A stretch of DNA of 37,709 nt from PHAA01 sp964584415 (GTDB lineage: Bacteria > Bacillota > Syntrophomonadia > Syntrophomonadales > Syntrophomonadaceae): assembly GCA_964584415.1 (NCBI GenBank), contig CAZOZX010000010.1:1-37709 (forward strand). Reading direction: 5' to 3'. The notes beneath the pieces are model-generated. The model did not search any database and was not told where the DNA came from. It was given only the letters and a program-made list of their open reading frames with translations. Shown here piece by piece: positions 7,877-16,659 of the stretch. Within the stretch, counting starts at the first letter, position 1. Each line of letters starts with the position of its first letter. The position numbers and the translations under genes were made by a program.

Positions 7877-10800
7877 GTGTATCTGAAAAGGTTGGACATA
7901 AGAGGATTTAAATCGTTTGCCGACCAGACCGAACTCAATTTCGATGCAGGCATTAATATCATTGTCGGCCCCAACGGCTGCGGGAAGAGTAATATTGTCG
8001 ATGCAGTACGCTGGGTTTTGGGTGAGGCCAATGTCCGTTCATTGCGGGGATATAAAAACGAGGATGTAATTTTCAACGGCACCGATAAGAAGAAGGGGCT
8101 TGGAATGGCTCAGGTCGACTTGACTATGGATAACTCTGGAGGCATTCTTCCCTTACCCTACAATGAAATTACCGTAAGCCGTAAAATATTCCGTTCCGGT
8201 GAAAGTGAATTTTATTTAAATAAAGCCCGGGTACGCATGAAGGATATAGTCAAACTGTACACGGATACCGGTTTGGGGAAAAAAGGTTATTCTATAATTA
8301 GTCAGGGTGAACTGGAGAGGGTATTGAATGGGCAGCCCTTTGAGAGGCGGTTAATGTTGGAAGAGGCTGCGGGTACAATGCACTACCGTCAGCAAAAAGA
8401 CGAAGTACAGCAACGAATACTGTCAACGGCCCAGGACTTGCTGCGGGTTGAAGATATTCTTATAGAACTCCGCAGCCGTAAGTCCGACCTCTTTCGTAAA
8501 GCCGAGAAAGCCCGTGTCTATATCAGTTTGAAAGATGAATTCGTTCGACTGGACCGGCTGGTTATCGCCGGTCAAATCCGGCAGATGGCGGATAAAATTG
8601 CTGCCGAGAGCGTGGAATTAGAAACAAGTCAGATGGAGTTTACCGACTTGTCTTCCCGCCAAGAGATTTTAACCAGTGAGCGGCAGGCCTTAGCTCATCA
8701 GCAAGAGCAAAATCGCTCCAGGTTAAACCAATCCAAAGAGAGTAAATTCGGATTGGAAACCACCATCAATAAAATGAGTTCAGAGGTCAAGCTTAATCAA
8801 GAAAGAATTAGAAACAATCGGGAGAGAATTCAGCTAGCCCAGCAGGATTACTATAAATATTGTTCAATGCTGGAAAAATTGGACCAGGACCTGCAACAGA
8901 AAATAGCTGATATTGAACAGGAACGGATCTTACTTGCAAAAAGACAGTCAGATTTAGAGAATTTGCAGCAAGACTTAGCAGAACTGGAAGCTGTCATTGC
9001 TCAGCAAGAGAAGGATATAGATGATAATAATCGCCAGATCTTTGACCGGGCCAACCAGGAATCGAACCTAAAGAATGCCATAATAGACTTGGAAGGGAAA
9101 ATTAGAAGGTCTCTAGAAAAGAAAGAAAGATCACTGATAAGGCTCGAAGAAAAAGCAGCTTTTATAGAAGTTTCATTGGATACAATCAACGAATTACAGG
9201 AGCAGAAGGACAGCTTGATAGCTGCCGGACAGAGGGCTGCCAAGAATATAGATGAAGTCGATGGGCGTTTGCAAACATACCAAATGAAATTGCTGGAATT
9301 AGAAAATGACGGTAAGAATATTGCCCGCCAACGTTCGGTTTTAGAGCGAAAAATTTCTGTATGGGAAGAGCTGCACAATAGCCATGTCGGATATTCAGAA
9401 GGGGTCAGGTCACTGCTTCTGGCTCGTGAACGGGGGGAAACAAATCTTCCCGGTGTCAAGGGACTGATCGCCGATTTGTTTGATGTACCGTCAGGAATGG
9501 AATTGGCAATTAATATTGCGCTGGGAGCAGCTATTGAGAATATTGTAGTAGACAGCGCCGATACCGCTAGATCAGCGATTGAAGTTCTGAAAAGTAAACG
9601 CTGGGGGAGGGTAACGTTTCTGCCTCTGGATAATCTAAGGTATACCGAAATACCCCAACAAATACAAAAGGCTATCAGAAAAGAATCAGGACTAATTGGG
9701 ATAGCAGCTGAACTGGTTCAATATGATCAGGAAAATACTCCTGCTATCAAACATCTTCTGGGACGCACATTAGTTGTAGATAATATGACCAGTGGTTTAA
9801 GAATATTTAAGAAATATACATATCCTTTTAGAATCGTCACCATGGAAGGTGAAACCATAAATATCAGCGGCGCTATAACCGGGGGAATTCGCAGCCAGGC
9901 CAAGCCCAATATGATACAGCGCCGGCAAGAGGGAAAGTACTTAAAGGATCAGCTGGGAACCGTTCTCCGGGGGGAGGAAGAAAACCGTTCCAAGTCGTAT
10001 GAACAAGCCAAACTGGTTAAGCAGGAAGAGATTCTACTGGCCGAGTTAAAAAAGGGGCAGACGGAGCGAAACTTCCAACTACAGATTACAGGGGAAGAAG
10101 AGCAACGGCTTATGGACTTAATCGCCCAGGCAAATGGGGATCGGGATTCCCATCAACAGGAAATAGCTGAAGTGGACCAAATTATTGAGTTGGCAGAAGT
10201 TCAATTAAAGGATGTTAAGAAAAAATTCCAGGAACATCTGGACCAAAACAGTCGGATAGATGACCAAAGTGACCAGTTGAAAGTGGCGATGGAAATATCC
10301 CGAAGGGACTTTGAGGTTAAGAAAGAGAGATATTCCTCCTATGAAGAACAGTTATTGATGAAGAAAAGGGACCTGGAAAATAATTCGCAAAATATAGCCC
10401 AATTTCAACGGGTAAAGACTTCTTATCAGCAATCCGTTCGCGAAGCTCAGGAATTACAGGTTCGTTTAGATAAAGAAATTGTTGCTCAGTTGCAGGGCAT
10501 TGAGGGCACCGCCGAACAAATTAAAGACTTTCAAAAGGGTTTGGATGGAGTAATTTTAGCCCTGGAGGGAATTCGACGGGACGAAGTTGAATTATTGCAA
10601 TCGCTGGAATTGATGGATGTGAAAATTGCCGAAGGTTCAAAAAAATTGGAAGATCTACAAGATTACATTAGGACGTTAGAGTTAAAGGTTGTGAGGCTGC
10701 AGACAGAACTGGAGGGCATACAAGCGCAATGGCATGAGAAGTATCCGGGTGAGGACAGTATTGCTGAGGAAAGCAGCATATCTCCTCGGCAAATGAGAGA

Positions 10801-11455
10801 TTATCGCAAACAGGTTGAAGATTTACGTTCTGAAATAGATGAACTTGGAGCGGTTGATATTGATTCCATAAAAGAATATGATGACCTAAAGGTCCGTTAC
10901 GATTTTCTATACCAGCAGACTGATGATTTAACTACAGCCAAATCCTCGTTGGAAACACTTCTTAACCAAACCGAGAAAATAATGGCCGCCAATTTTGGCG
11001 AGTTTATGAAACTGGCTAATGAGAGCTTTAATAAGATCTTCAGGGAGATATTCAATGGGGGCGATGCCCATTTAGAGATAACCGCTGTGGACGATTTGAC
11101 CGCCGGAGTAGAGATAGTAGTTAAAATGCCCGGTAAACGAAGTCAATCATTAAACTTATTATCGGGTGGGGAAAGGGCTCTAACCTGTATTGCTTTTATC
11201 TTTGCTCTCTTACGAATCAAACCAGCCCCTTTTTGTATATTGGATGAGATAGATGCATCATTGGATGAAGCTAACCTGCAGAGATTTGCCGATTTTTTAA
11301 GAGCTATGTCCAGGGACACGCAATTTATAGTGATTACCCACCGCCCGGCAACGATTGAGGCCGGCAGCAATATATACGGAATAACCATGCCTCAGGAGGG
11401 TATTTCCTCGGTATTATCTATTCAGTACCAGGAAGCGCAGAGCCTAGCCGGATAA
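7877..11455 (+). CDS. smc: Chromosome segregation ATPase SMC
   Basis: SMC is the core of the bacterial condensin that extrudes DNA loops with ScpA and ScpB. The 1192-residue length is standard. The N-terminal ATPase half has Walker A 'GPNGCGKSN' at residues 31-39; two long heptad coiled coils flank a hinge at about 525-640 ('GVKGLIADLF' onwards); the C-terminal half carries the ABC signature 'LSGGERAL' near 1095 and Walker B 'FCILDEIDASLDEAN' near 1120. The open frame extends upstream to TTG 7772, but GTG 7877 gives the typical start MYLKRLDIRGFKSFAD and has GGGGGAGA 6 bases upstream. The 272 bases before it (7605-7876) hold no other gene and no clear promoter. Confidence 0.97.
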   Translation: MYLKRLDIRGFKSFADQTELNFDAGINIIVGPNGCGKSNIVDAVRWVLGEANVRSLRGYKNEDVIFNGTDKKKGLGMAQVDLTMDNSGGILPLPYNEITVSRKIFRSGESEFYLNKARVRMKDIVKLYTDTGLGKKGYSIISQGELERVLNGQPFERRLMLEEAAGTMHYRQQKDEVQQRILSTAQDLLRVEDILIELRSRKSDLFRKAEKARVYISLKDEFVRLDRLVIAGQIRQMADKIAAESVELETSQMEFTDLSSRQEILTSERQALAHQQEQNRSRLNQSKESKFGLETTINKMSSEVKLNQERIRNNRERIQLAQQDYYKYCSMLEKLDQDLQQKIADIEQERILLAKRQSDLENLQQDLAELEAVIAQQEKDIDDNNRQIFDRANQESNLKNAIIDLEGKIRRSLEKKERSLIRLEEKAAFIEVSLDTINELQEQKDSLIAAGQRAAKNIDEVDGRLQTYQMKLLELENDGKNIARQRSVLERKISVWEELHNSHVGYSEGVRSLLLARERGETNLPGVKGLIADLFDVPSGMELAINIALGAAIENIVVDSADTARSAIEVLKSKRWGRVTFLPLDNLRYTEIPQQIQKAIRKESGLIGIAAELVQYDQENTPAIKHLLGRTLVVDNMTSGLRIFKKYTYPFRIVTMEGETINISGAITGGIRSQAKPNMIQRRQEGKYLKDQLGTVLRGEEENRSKSYEQAKLVKQEEILLAELKKGQTERNFQLQITGEEEQRLMDLIAQANGDRDSHQQEIAEVDQIIELAEVQLKDVKKKFQEHLDQNSRIDDQSDQLKVAMEISRRDFEVKKERYSSYEEQLLMKKRDLENNSQNIAQFQRVKTSYQQSVREAQELQVRLDKEIVAQLQGIEGTAEQIKDFQKGLDGVILALEGIRRDEVELLQSLELMDVKIAEGSKKLEDLQDYIRTLELKVVRLQTELEGIQAQWHEKYPGEDSIAEESSISPRQMRDYRKQVEDLRSEIDELGAVDIDSIKEYDDLKVRYDFLYQQTDDLTTAKSSLETLLNQTEKIMAANFGEFMKLANESFNKIFREIFNGGDAHLEITAVDDLTAGVEIVVKMPGKRSQSLNLLSGGERALTCIAFIFALLRIKPAPFCILDEIDASLDEANLQRFADFLRAMSRDTQFIVITHRPATIEAGSNIYGITMPQEGISSVLSIQYQEAQSLAG

Positions 11456-11498
11456 GACTCTTTTAATATTCATAATTAATATTTGGGGTGATGAGCAA

Positions 11499-12704
11499 GT
11501 GGCATTTTTTGATAAATTTAAGCGCAGCAAAAAAGAGGCTGGTGACGAAATAGATCCAACTTTTACAGACGAATATTCGCTTGAAGAGACAGCCGAGGAG
11601 GCAGAAGCAGATACTGAAGAGATCATAAAAACGTCGATATTCGAAAAATTTATGAGGGGTAAAAAAACAACTAATGAGGCTGATACTGAGGATCACAAAC
11701 CCGATATAGCCACCGGATCCTCCTCCGAGATAGCTGTAGAAGGACAGGAGATGGACGGTGCCGATACAGGATCAGTTGCCAAAAATAAAGTCAGTTTGAT
11801 GGACCGCTTCAAAATCGGGCTCAGTAAAACCCGAAAAAATATCGGGGAGAAAATTGATAATCTTATTAAAAACACTCGTAAATTAGATGATGAGTTTTGG
11901 GAAGAGCTTGAAGATATTCTTATTCAATCCGATGTGGGCATGCAAACCTCCCTTGATTTGGTGGGCAAGATCAAGACAGCTGCGGCTAAACAAAAGATTA
12001 GGGAACCGGAAGAGGTTACCGAACTCATCAGAACTGAGATTACTTTAATGTTGGGAAACGATCCCGAACCCTTGAAAATATCAGGGGGTAACCCGGCGGT
12101 TATATTGGTAGTTGGGGTGAATGGAGCCGGAAAGACAACTTCAATTGCTAAATTGGCTTATCGTTTTAAAAATGAAAACAAGCAGGTAATGTTAGCGGCT
12201 GGAGATACGTTCAGGGCAGCAGCTATCGACCAACTGCAAATATGGGCTGACCGGGTAGGGGTGGAGTTGATCAAACATCAGGAAGGATCGGATCCAGGAG
12301 CGGTTGTGTTTGATGCTATCAGTGCCGCCCGGGCCCGAAAAACCGACATATTGATAATAGATACTGCCGGCCGACTTCAAAATAAAACCAATCTTATGAA
12401 AGAAATCGGCAAAGTCAGAAGAGTGATTGAGCGAGAACTACCCGATGCTCCACAAGAAGTGCTCCTGGTTGTGGACGCTACCACTGGTCAGAATGCAGTG
12501 AGTCAAGCCAAGCTATTCAGGGAAGCAACTGGGGTTACAGGTATCATTCTAACCAAGCTGGATGGCACGGCTAAAGGCGGAATTGTAATAGCGGTGGCCC
12601 AGGAACTAGGTATACCCGTGAAGATGGTAGGAATCGGGGAAACCCTCGAAGACCTAAGGGATTTTTCCCCGGAAATATTTGCCCGGGCATTATTTGAAAA
12701 ATAA
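11499..12704 (+). CDS. ftsY: Signal recognition particle receptor FtsY
   Basis: FtsY is the SRP receptor GTPase that docks translating ribosomes at the membrane. The first ~100 residues are acidic and repetitive (the A domain; 'FDKFKR' and 'FEKFMRGKK' repeats); the NG domain follows. GTPase motifs: G1 'GVNGAGKTTS' near residue 205, 'DTFRAAAIDQL', G3 'DTAGRLQNK', G4 'TKLDGTAKGG', and the closing 'GIGETLEDLRDF'. The start is GTG 11499 with GGGGTGAT about 8 bases upstream. It lies 43 bases after smc and 23 bases before the nucleoside phosphorylase gene, without a terminator on either side. Confidence 0.96.
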   Translation: MAFFDKFKRSKKEAGDEIDPTFTDEYSLEETAEEAEADTEEIIKTSIFEKFMRGKKTTNEADTEDHKPDIATGSSSEIAVEGQEMDGADTGSVAKNKVSLMDRFKIGLSKTRKNIGEKIDNLIKNTRKLDDEFWEELEDILIQSDVGMQTSLDLVGKIKTAAAKQKIREPEEVTELIRTEITLMLGNDPEPLKISGGNPAVILVVGVNGAGKTTSIAKLAYRFKNENKQVMLAAGDTFRAAAIDQLQIWADRVGVELIKHQEGSDPGAVVFDAISAARARKTDILIIDTAGRLQNKTNLMKEIGKVRRVIERELPDAPQEVLLVVDATTGQNAVSQAKLFREATGVTGIILTKLDGTAKGGIVIAVAQELGIPVKMVGIGETLEDLRDFSPEIFARALFEK

Positions 12705-12727
12705 TTGCTGAAAGAGAGGTAATATCT

Positions 12728-13522
12728 ATGCCCAAAATTGGATTAATCGGTGGAACTGGACTCTATTCACCTAAAATTCTAGAAGACTATCGTGAGATAA
12801 TTGAATCGACTCCTTATGGCGAAGTCAAAATTATTATAGGCAACTACAAGGGTGAAGAATTAGCCTTTATAACTCGTCATGGAGCCAAACACAGTGTTCC
12901 GCCGCATCTGGTCAATTATAGAGCTAATGTAATGGCACTAAAACAACTGGGGGTCGAGATCATAATCGCAACAGCTGCGGTGGGATCGCTCCATTTGGAC
13001 CGTAAACCGGGTGAATACGTTTTGGCCGATCAGTTTTTAGATTTTACCAAGATGCGCAAAACCAGCTATTTTGAAGGCGGGGAGCAGGGGGTGGTCCACT
13101 GCGACATGACCGTCCCCTATTGCCCGGTAGTTAGGGAGGCTATCCAGCAGGCGGGGAATGAGATCGGCCTGAAAATTCACAATGGCGGCGTGTATGTTTG
13201 TACTGAAGGGCCGCGTTTTGAGACTGCGGCTGAAATCAGCATGTTTAAAATGATGGGCGGAAATGTCATCGGTATGACTAGTGTTCCCGAGGTTTGCCTG
13301 GCCCGCGAGTTAGGCATGTGTTATGCAAACATATCCATTGTCACCAACCATGCAGCTGGCATAGCTCCCCATATTCTAAATCATGCAGAAGTGGTTGAGG
13401 TCATGAATAACAGCGTGCACGATGTACGTTTCCTTATGATGGAAACCCTGAAATATTTAAAAGGACCGCGAAGCTGTAACTGCAATTATATAACCAAAGA
13501 AGTCGGGATGAATAAGTCATGA
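12728..13522 (+). CDS. MTA/MTI phosphorylase family protein, 6-oxopurine type (S-methyl-5'-thioinosine phosphorylase-like)
   Basis: This 264-residue protein belongs to the MTAP/PNP family (N-terminal 'KIGLIGGTGLY', 'FITRHGAKHSVPPH', 'VCTEGPRFETAAEI', 'MTSVPEVCLARE'). It cleaves a 5'-modified nucleoside with phosphate to a sugar 1-phosphate and free base. The base-binding loop reads T206-N207-H208-A209, where human MTAP has T-D220-Y-D222. Loss of both Asp residues, with Asn and Ala in their place, is the change known in phosphorylases that prefer 6-oxopurines, such as methylthioinosine phosphorylase of Pseudomonas aeruginosa. Together with the deaminase three genes downstream this argues for methylthioinosine or deoxyinosine as substrate rather than MTA. 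GAGAGGT precedes ATG 12728; the stop overlaps mtnA in ATGA. Confidence 0.85.
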   Translation: MPKIGLIGGTGLYSPKILEDYREIIESTPYGEVKIIIGNYKGEELAFITRHGAKHSVPPHLVNYRANVMALKQLGVEIIIATAAVGSLHLDRKPGEYVLADQFLDFTKMRKTSYFEGGEQGVVHCDMTVPYCPVVREAIQQAGNEIGLKIHNGGVYVCTEGPRFETAAEISMFKMMGGNVIGMTSVPEVCLARELGMCYANISIVTNHAAGIAPHILNHAEVVEVMNNSVHDVRFLMMETLKYLKGPRSCNCNYITKEVGMNKS

Positions 13523-14553
13523 TACAGACCATTTATTACCAGAGAGACCAGGTCCATATTTTAAATCAAAATCTGCTCCCAGCTCAGGTGGAGTATGAAG
13601 CTATTTCTGATTATAGAGAACTGGTGACTGCCATTAAAGAACTCAAAGTCAGGGGAGCACCTTTGATTGGAGTGACTGCAGCTTATGGAATGGCACTGGC
13701 CATGGAAAACTATGCACAAGATCAGGGTGACTTGGAAGACTACTTCAATAATGTTGCCGGCGAATTCGCATCTACCCGACCTACCGCGGTTAACCTGTTT
13801 TGGGCAATAGAGCGTATGAAAAAGGTCTTCGCCGCCGATTCGGGGCTGGACCTTAACAGTCTAAGGGCGCGCTTGTGGAACGAAGCTAAGGCTATTTGCG
13901 CCGAAGATATAGATACCAACTTCCTGATAGGAGAAAACGGCCAAAAGCTGTTCCCGGATCAGTCCAGGGTGCTGACTATATGCAATGCTGGCGCTTTAGC
14001 CACGTGTGGCTATGGCACAGCATTGGGTGTCATCCGTGCCGCATACAAAGTCAATAAGGTCCAACAAGTATGGGTATGTGAAACCCGTCCGGTATTACAG
14101 GGCGCACGGTTAACCGTTTGGGAACTGGTAGAGGAAAACATACCGCTGAGCCTCATTACAGATAGTATGGCCGCCTTTGTTATGCAGCAGGGGAAGGTTG
14201 ACCTGGTTATTACTGGTGCAGACCGTATTGCTGCCAACGGTGACACTGCCAATAAAATAGGGACCTATGCTCTGGCAGTCCTGGCCAATCATCATCGGAT
14301 TCCTTTCTATGTTGCTGCTCCCTTTTCTACTATTGATTTAAACATCCCCTCCGGCGAGAAGATAAAGATTGAGGAACGCGATCAGGAAGAGGTACGGCGG
14401 ATAGGCGGCCATTATATTACCGTACCGGAGGTCAATGTATACAATCCTGCCTTCGACCTTACTCCGGCAGACTTAATAACCGGTATAATCACTGAGTCAG
14501 GAGTTGTAGAACCTCCTTACCGCGAGGGACTATTGCGAATTAAAGGAATGTGA
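13519..14553 (+). CDS. mtnA: Methylthioribose-1-phosphate isomerase family (MtnA)
   Basis: MtnA converts 5-methylthioribose-1-phosphate to the ribulose-1-phosphate form; relatives also accept 5-deoxyribose-1-phosphate. The 344-residue protein has 'VRGAPLIGVTAAYG', 'CNAGALATCGYGTALGVIRA' with the catalytic Cys at 155, 'ETRPVLQGARLT', and 'ITGADRIAANGD' with the catalytic Asp at 235; these match Cys160 and Asp240 of the Bacillus enzyme. It is translationally coupled to the phosphorylase (ATGA overlap at 13519-13522) and 4 bases ahead of the aldolase. No mtnK, mtnW, mtnX, mtnB or mtnD of the full methionine salvage route is seen in the window, so the product probably goes to the aldolase. Confidence 0.93.
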   Translation: MIQTIYYQRDQVHILNQNLLPAQVEYEAISDYRELVTAIKELKVRGAPLIGVTAAYGMALAMENYAQDQGDLEDYFNNVAGEFASTRPTAVNLFWAIERMKKVFAADSGLDLNSLRARLWNEAKAICAEDIDTNFLIGENGQKLFPDQSRVLTICNAGALATCGYGTALGVIRAAYKVNKVQQVWVCETRPVLQGARLTVWELVEENIPLSLITDSMAAFVMQQGKVDLVITGADRIAANGDTANKIGTYALAVLANHHRIPFYVAAPFSTIDLNIPSGEKIKIEERDQEEVRRIGGHYITVPEVNVYNPAFDLTPADLITGIITESGVVEPPYREGLLRIKGM

Positions 14554-14557
14554 TGAT

Positions 14558-15208
14558 ATGCAATACTTAAAGGAACGTCAGGATGTGCTCAAGACTGCCC
14601 AGCAAATTGCCAAATCTAACATGGTAGTAGGGACCTGGGGGAATGTTAGTGCAAGAGTTGAGGAGAGACCTTGGTTACTGATTACTCCCAGTGGAATGAA
14701 TTATGATACCATGACCATCGATGATGTAGTACTGGTTGATTTCTCAGGGAATATTGTAGAAGGGAAATGGAAGCCTTCAGTGGAAACTCCCACTCATGCC
14801 GCTATATATGCCCAACGCAGCGATGTAAAGGCTATAGTGCATGTGCATAGTCCGTACCTGACCGCTTTTGCAGTGGCTCACAAGTCGGTACCGGTTATTT
14901 TAGAAGAGACGGCGCAGGTGATTGGTCATGAGATAAAAACAGCTCCCTATGCGGTGTGCGGTACGGCTCAACTGGCTCAGAATGTGACGGAGACTCTGGG
15001 ATCAGGGTCAGCGGTTCTCCTGGCTAATCATGGCATGATAGGGGTGGGAGCCAACATGGCAGCAGCATTAAGAGTATGTTACATTGCTGAGGAGACTGCC
15101 CGCATAGCTATTATGGCCGAAAAGCTGGGTGAAATTCATTCTCTGGCTCCCGACCAAATTGAACTGCTGCGGCGTGGATTTGCCTCATATGGCCAGACGA
15201 AGGTCTAA
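14558..15208 (+). CDS. Class II aldolase/adducin family protein, candidate (methylthio/deoxy)ribulose-1-phosphate aldolase
   Basis: The 216-residue protein is of the fuculose-1-phosphate aldolase type: 'GTWGNVSAR' near residue 25 (phosphate loop), Glu76 in 'VETPTH', His95 and His97 in 'HVHSPYL', and His158 in 'LANHGMIGVG', matching the catalytic Glu and three zinc His residues. Family members include fuculose-1-P aldolase, ribulose-5-P 4-epimerase and MtnB dehydratase. The position directly after mtnA suggests it cleaves methylthioribulose-1-P or 5-deoxyribulose-1-P to DHAP plus methylthioacetaldehyde or acetaldehyde, as in the DHAP shunt. An MtnB-type dehydratase is the alternative, but its downstream partners are not seen. 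AAAGGA precedes ATG 14558. Confidence 0.85.
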   Translation: MQYLKERQDVLKTAQQIAKSNMVVGTWGNVSARVEERPWLLITPSGMNYDTMTIDDVVLVDFSGNIVEGKWKPSVETPTHAAIYAQRSDVKAIVHVHSPYLTAFAVAHKSVPVILEETAQVIGHEIKTAPYAVCGTAQLAQNVTETLGSGSAVLLANHGMIGVGANMAAALRVCYIAEETARIAIMAEKLGEIHSLAPDQIELLRRGFASYGQTKV

Positions 15209-15239
15209 TGCAGCTTCTATTAACAACGGAGGTGGGAAA

Positions 15240-16532
15240 ATGAGGCTACTGATCAGAAATGTTAGCATCATTCCGATGACCGAAGAAAATTTGGTTATTG
15301 AAAAAGGATACATAGAAGTGGATGGCGAGCGCATCCAGGGGGTAGCAGAAGGTGTCGCTCCCAACAGTGATTATGATCTGATCATCGATGGTACCAATCT
15401 AATCGCTTTACCAGGATTCGTGAATGCCCATACCCATGCTGCGATGACATTACTGCGCGGTTATGCAGATGATATGCCCCTTATGGAATGGCTGGAGAAA
15501 AAGATATGGCCATTGGAAGCTAAATTGACCGGGGATGATATATACTGGGGAACCATGCTGGCCGCGGCGGAAATGATCAAATCAGGGACAACCTGTTTTG
15601 CGGACATGTATTTCTTTATGGATAGGGCCGCGGAGGCGGTCGAAAGGGCCGGGATAAGAGCGGTGTTGGCTCGCGGCATGATCGGGGTTGGCCCTGAAAG
15701 CCAGAAGGCTATATTGGAGAGCCGGGAGCTGGTGCAACATTGGAACCGCAGCGGAAATGACAGAATCAGATTTATTCTCGGTCCCCATGCCCCCTATACC
15801 TGTCCGCCCGATTATCTGAAGCAGGTAATTGGTTTGGCTGTGGAATTGGGAGTTGGAATGCACATCCACTTGGCTGAAACGGCTGCTGAAGTAGCTGACA
15901 GCCAGCGTATTTATGGAAAAACCCCGATAGCTCAGATGGCGGAGTTGGGATTATTTGAGCATCATGTCGTTGCTGCGCATTGTGTCCATCTTTCCAAAGA
16001 AGATATTGGGATACTATCAGAGTATGGGGTGGGAGTGGTACACAATCCGGAAAGTAATATGAAATTGGCCAGTGGTATTGCCCCGGTACCGAGTCTTTTG
16101 GAGGCTGGGGTAGTTGTTGCATTGGGTACGGATGGCGCATCCAGTAATAATAATTTGGATATGCTGCAGGAAGCGCATACCTGCGCTTTACTGCATAAAG
16201 TAAATAACATGGATCCTACCATCATACCAGCCTATCAAGCATTACAAATGGCCACCATCAATGGGGCCAAAGTATTAAAAATTGATGATCAGATAGGTAC
16301 CATTGAAACCGGGAAAAAGGCGGATATTATTCTGGTTAAAGCGGATGAGGCCCATTTCATTCCCCGTTACGATCTAATTGCTAATCTGGTATATTCGGGA
16401 CAAGCATCCGATGTGAATACAGTTATTATAAATGGGCAGGTTGTTATGCAGGATAGAGTTATAAAAACCTTTAATGAAGAAGAGATTTTGGAGAAGGCTA
16501 AATATACAGCCGCTAGGCTGGTTAACGTCTAG
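15240..16532 (+). CDS. mtaD: 5-methylthioadenosine/S-adenosylhomocysteine deaminase
   Basis: An amidohydrolase of 430 residues that deaminates MTA, SAH and, in some relatives, 5'-deoxyadenosine to the inosine forms. Metal ligands are visible: His64 and His66 in 'NAHTHAAMTLLRG', His in 'HIHLAETAAE', His in 'AAHCVHLS', and Asp in 'GTDGASSNNNLDM', the last stretch being diagnostic for the MTA/SAH deaminase group. The frame is open upstream to 15129, but ATG 15240 has CGGAGGTGG just upstream and gives the normal N-terminus. It is the last gene of the salvage cluster, 31 bases after the aldolase, and is followed by a strong terminator. Having it beside a 6-oxopurine-type phosphorylase makes a deamination-first route likely. 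Confidence 0.93.
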   Translation: MRLLIRNVSIIPMTEENLVIEKGYIEVDGERIQGVAEGVAPNSDYDLIIDGTNLIALPGFVNAHTHAAMTLLRGYADDMPLMEWLEKKIWPLEAKLTGDDIYWGTMLAAAEMIKSGTTCFADMYFFMDRAAEAVERAGIRAVLARGMIGVGPESQKAILESRELVQHWNRSGNDRIRFILGPHAPYTCPPDYLKQVIGLAVELGVGMHIHLAETAAEVADSQRIYGKTPIAQMAELGLFEHHVVAAHCVHLSKEDIGILSEYGVGVVHNPESNMKLASGIAPVPSLLEAGVVVALGTDGASSNNNLDMLQEAHTCALLHKVNNMDPTIIPAYQALQMATINGAKVLKIDDQIGTIETGKKADIILVKADEAHFIPRYDLIANLVYSGQASDVNTVIINGQVVMQDRVIKTFNEEEILEKAKYTAARLVNV

Positions 16533-16573
16533 TCTGAATTTAACTGCATCCTAGAAAACAGCCGCATTAGAAG

Positions 16574-16601
16574 AAGACCGGGCATATTGCCCGGTCTTTT
16601 T
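16574..16601 (+). terminator. Strong intrinsic terminator after mtaD
   Basis: AAGACCGGGC (16574-16583) pairs perfectly with GCCCGGTCTT (16589-16598) around a 5-base loop, followed by TTT. It lies about 40 bases after the mtaD stop and, on the other strand, some 60 bases after the fdhE stop (with TTCTTCT following), so it may serve both convergent operons. Confidence 0.9.
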
Positions 16602-16659
16602 ATGACCACGATATCAGATCTCAGCCAACAGCTTTGTGAATATTACGAGTTAGGGTAAG

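Noticed and set aside
9001..9459. Leftward 152-residue frame inside smc
   Set aside because: Ser-rich antisense shadow of the coiled-coil coding region; no ribosome site.
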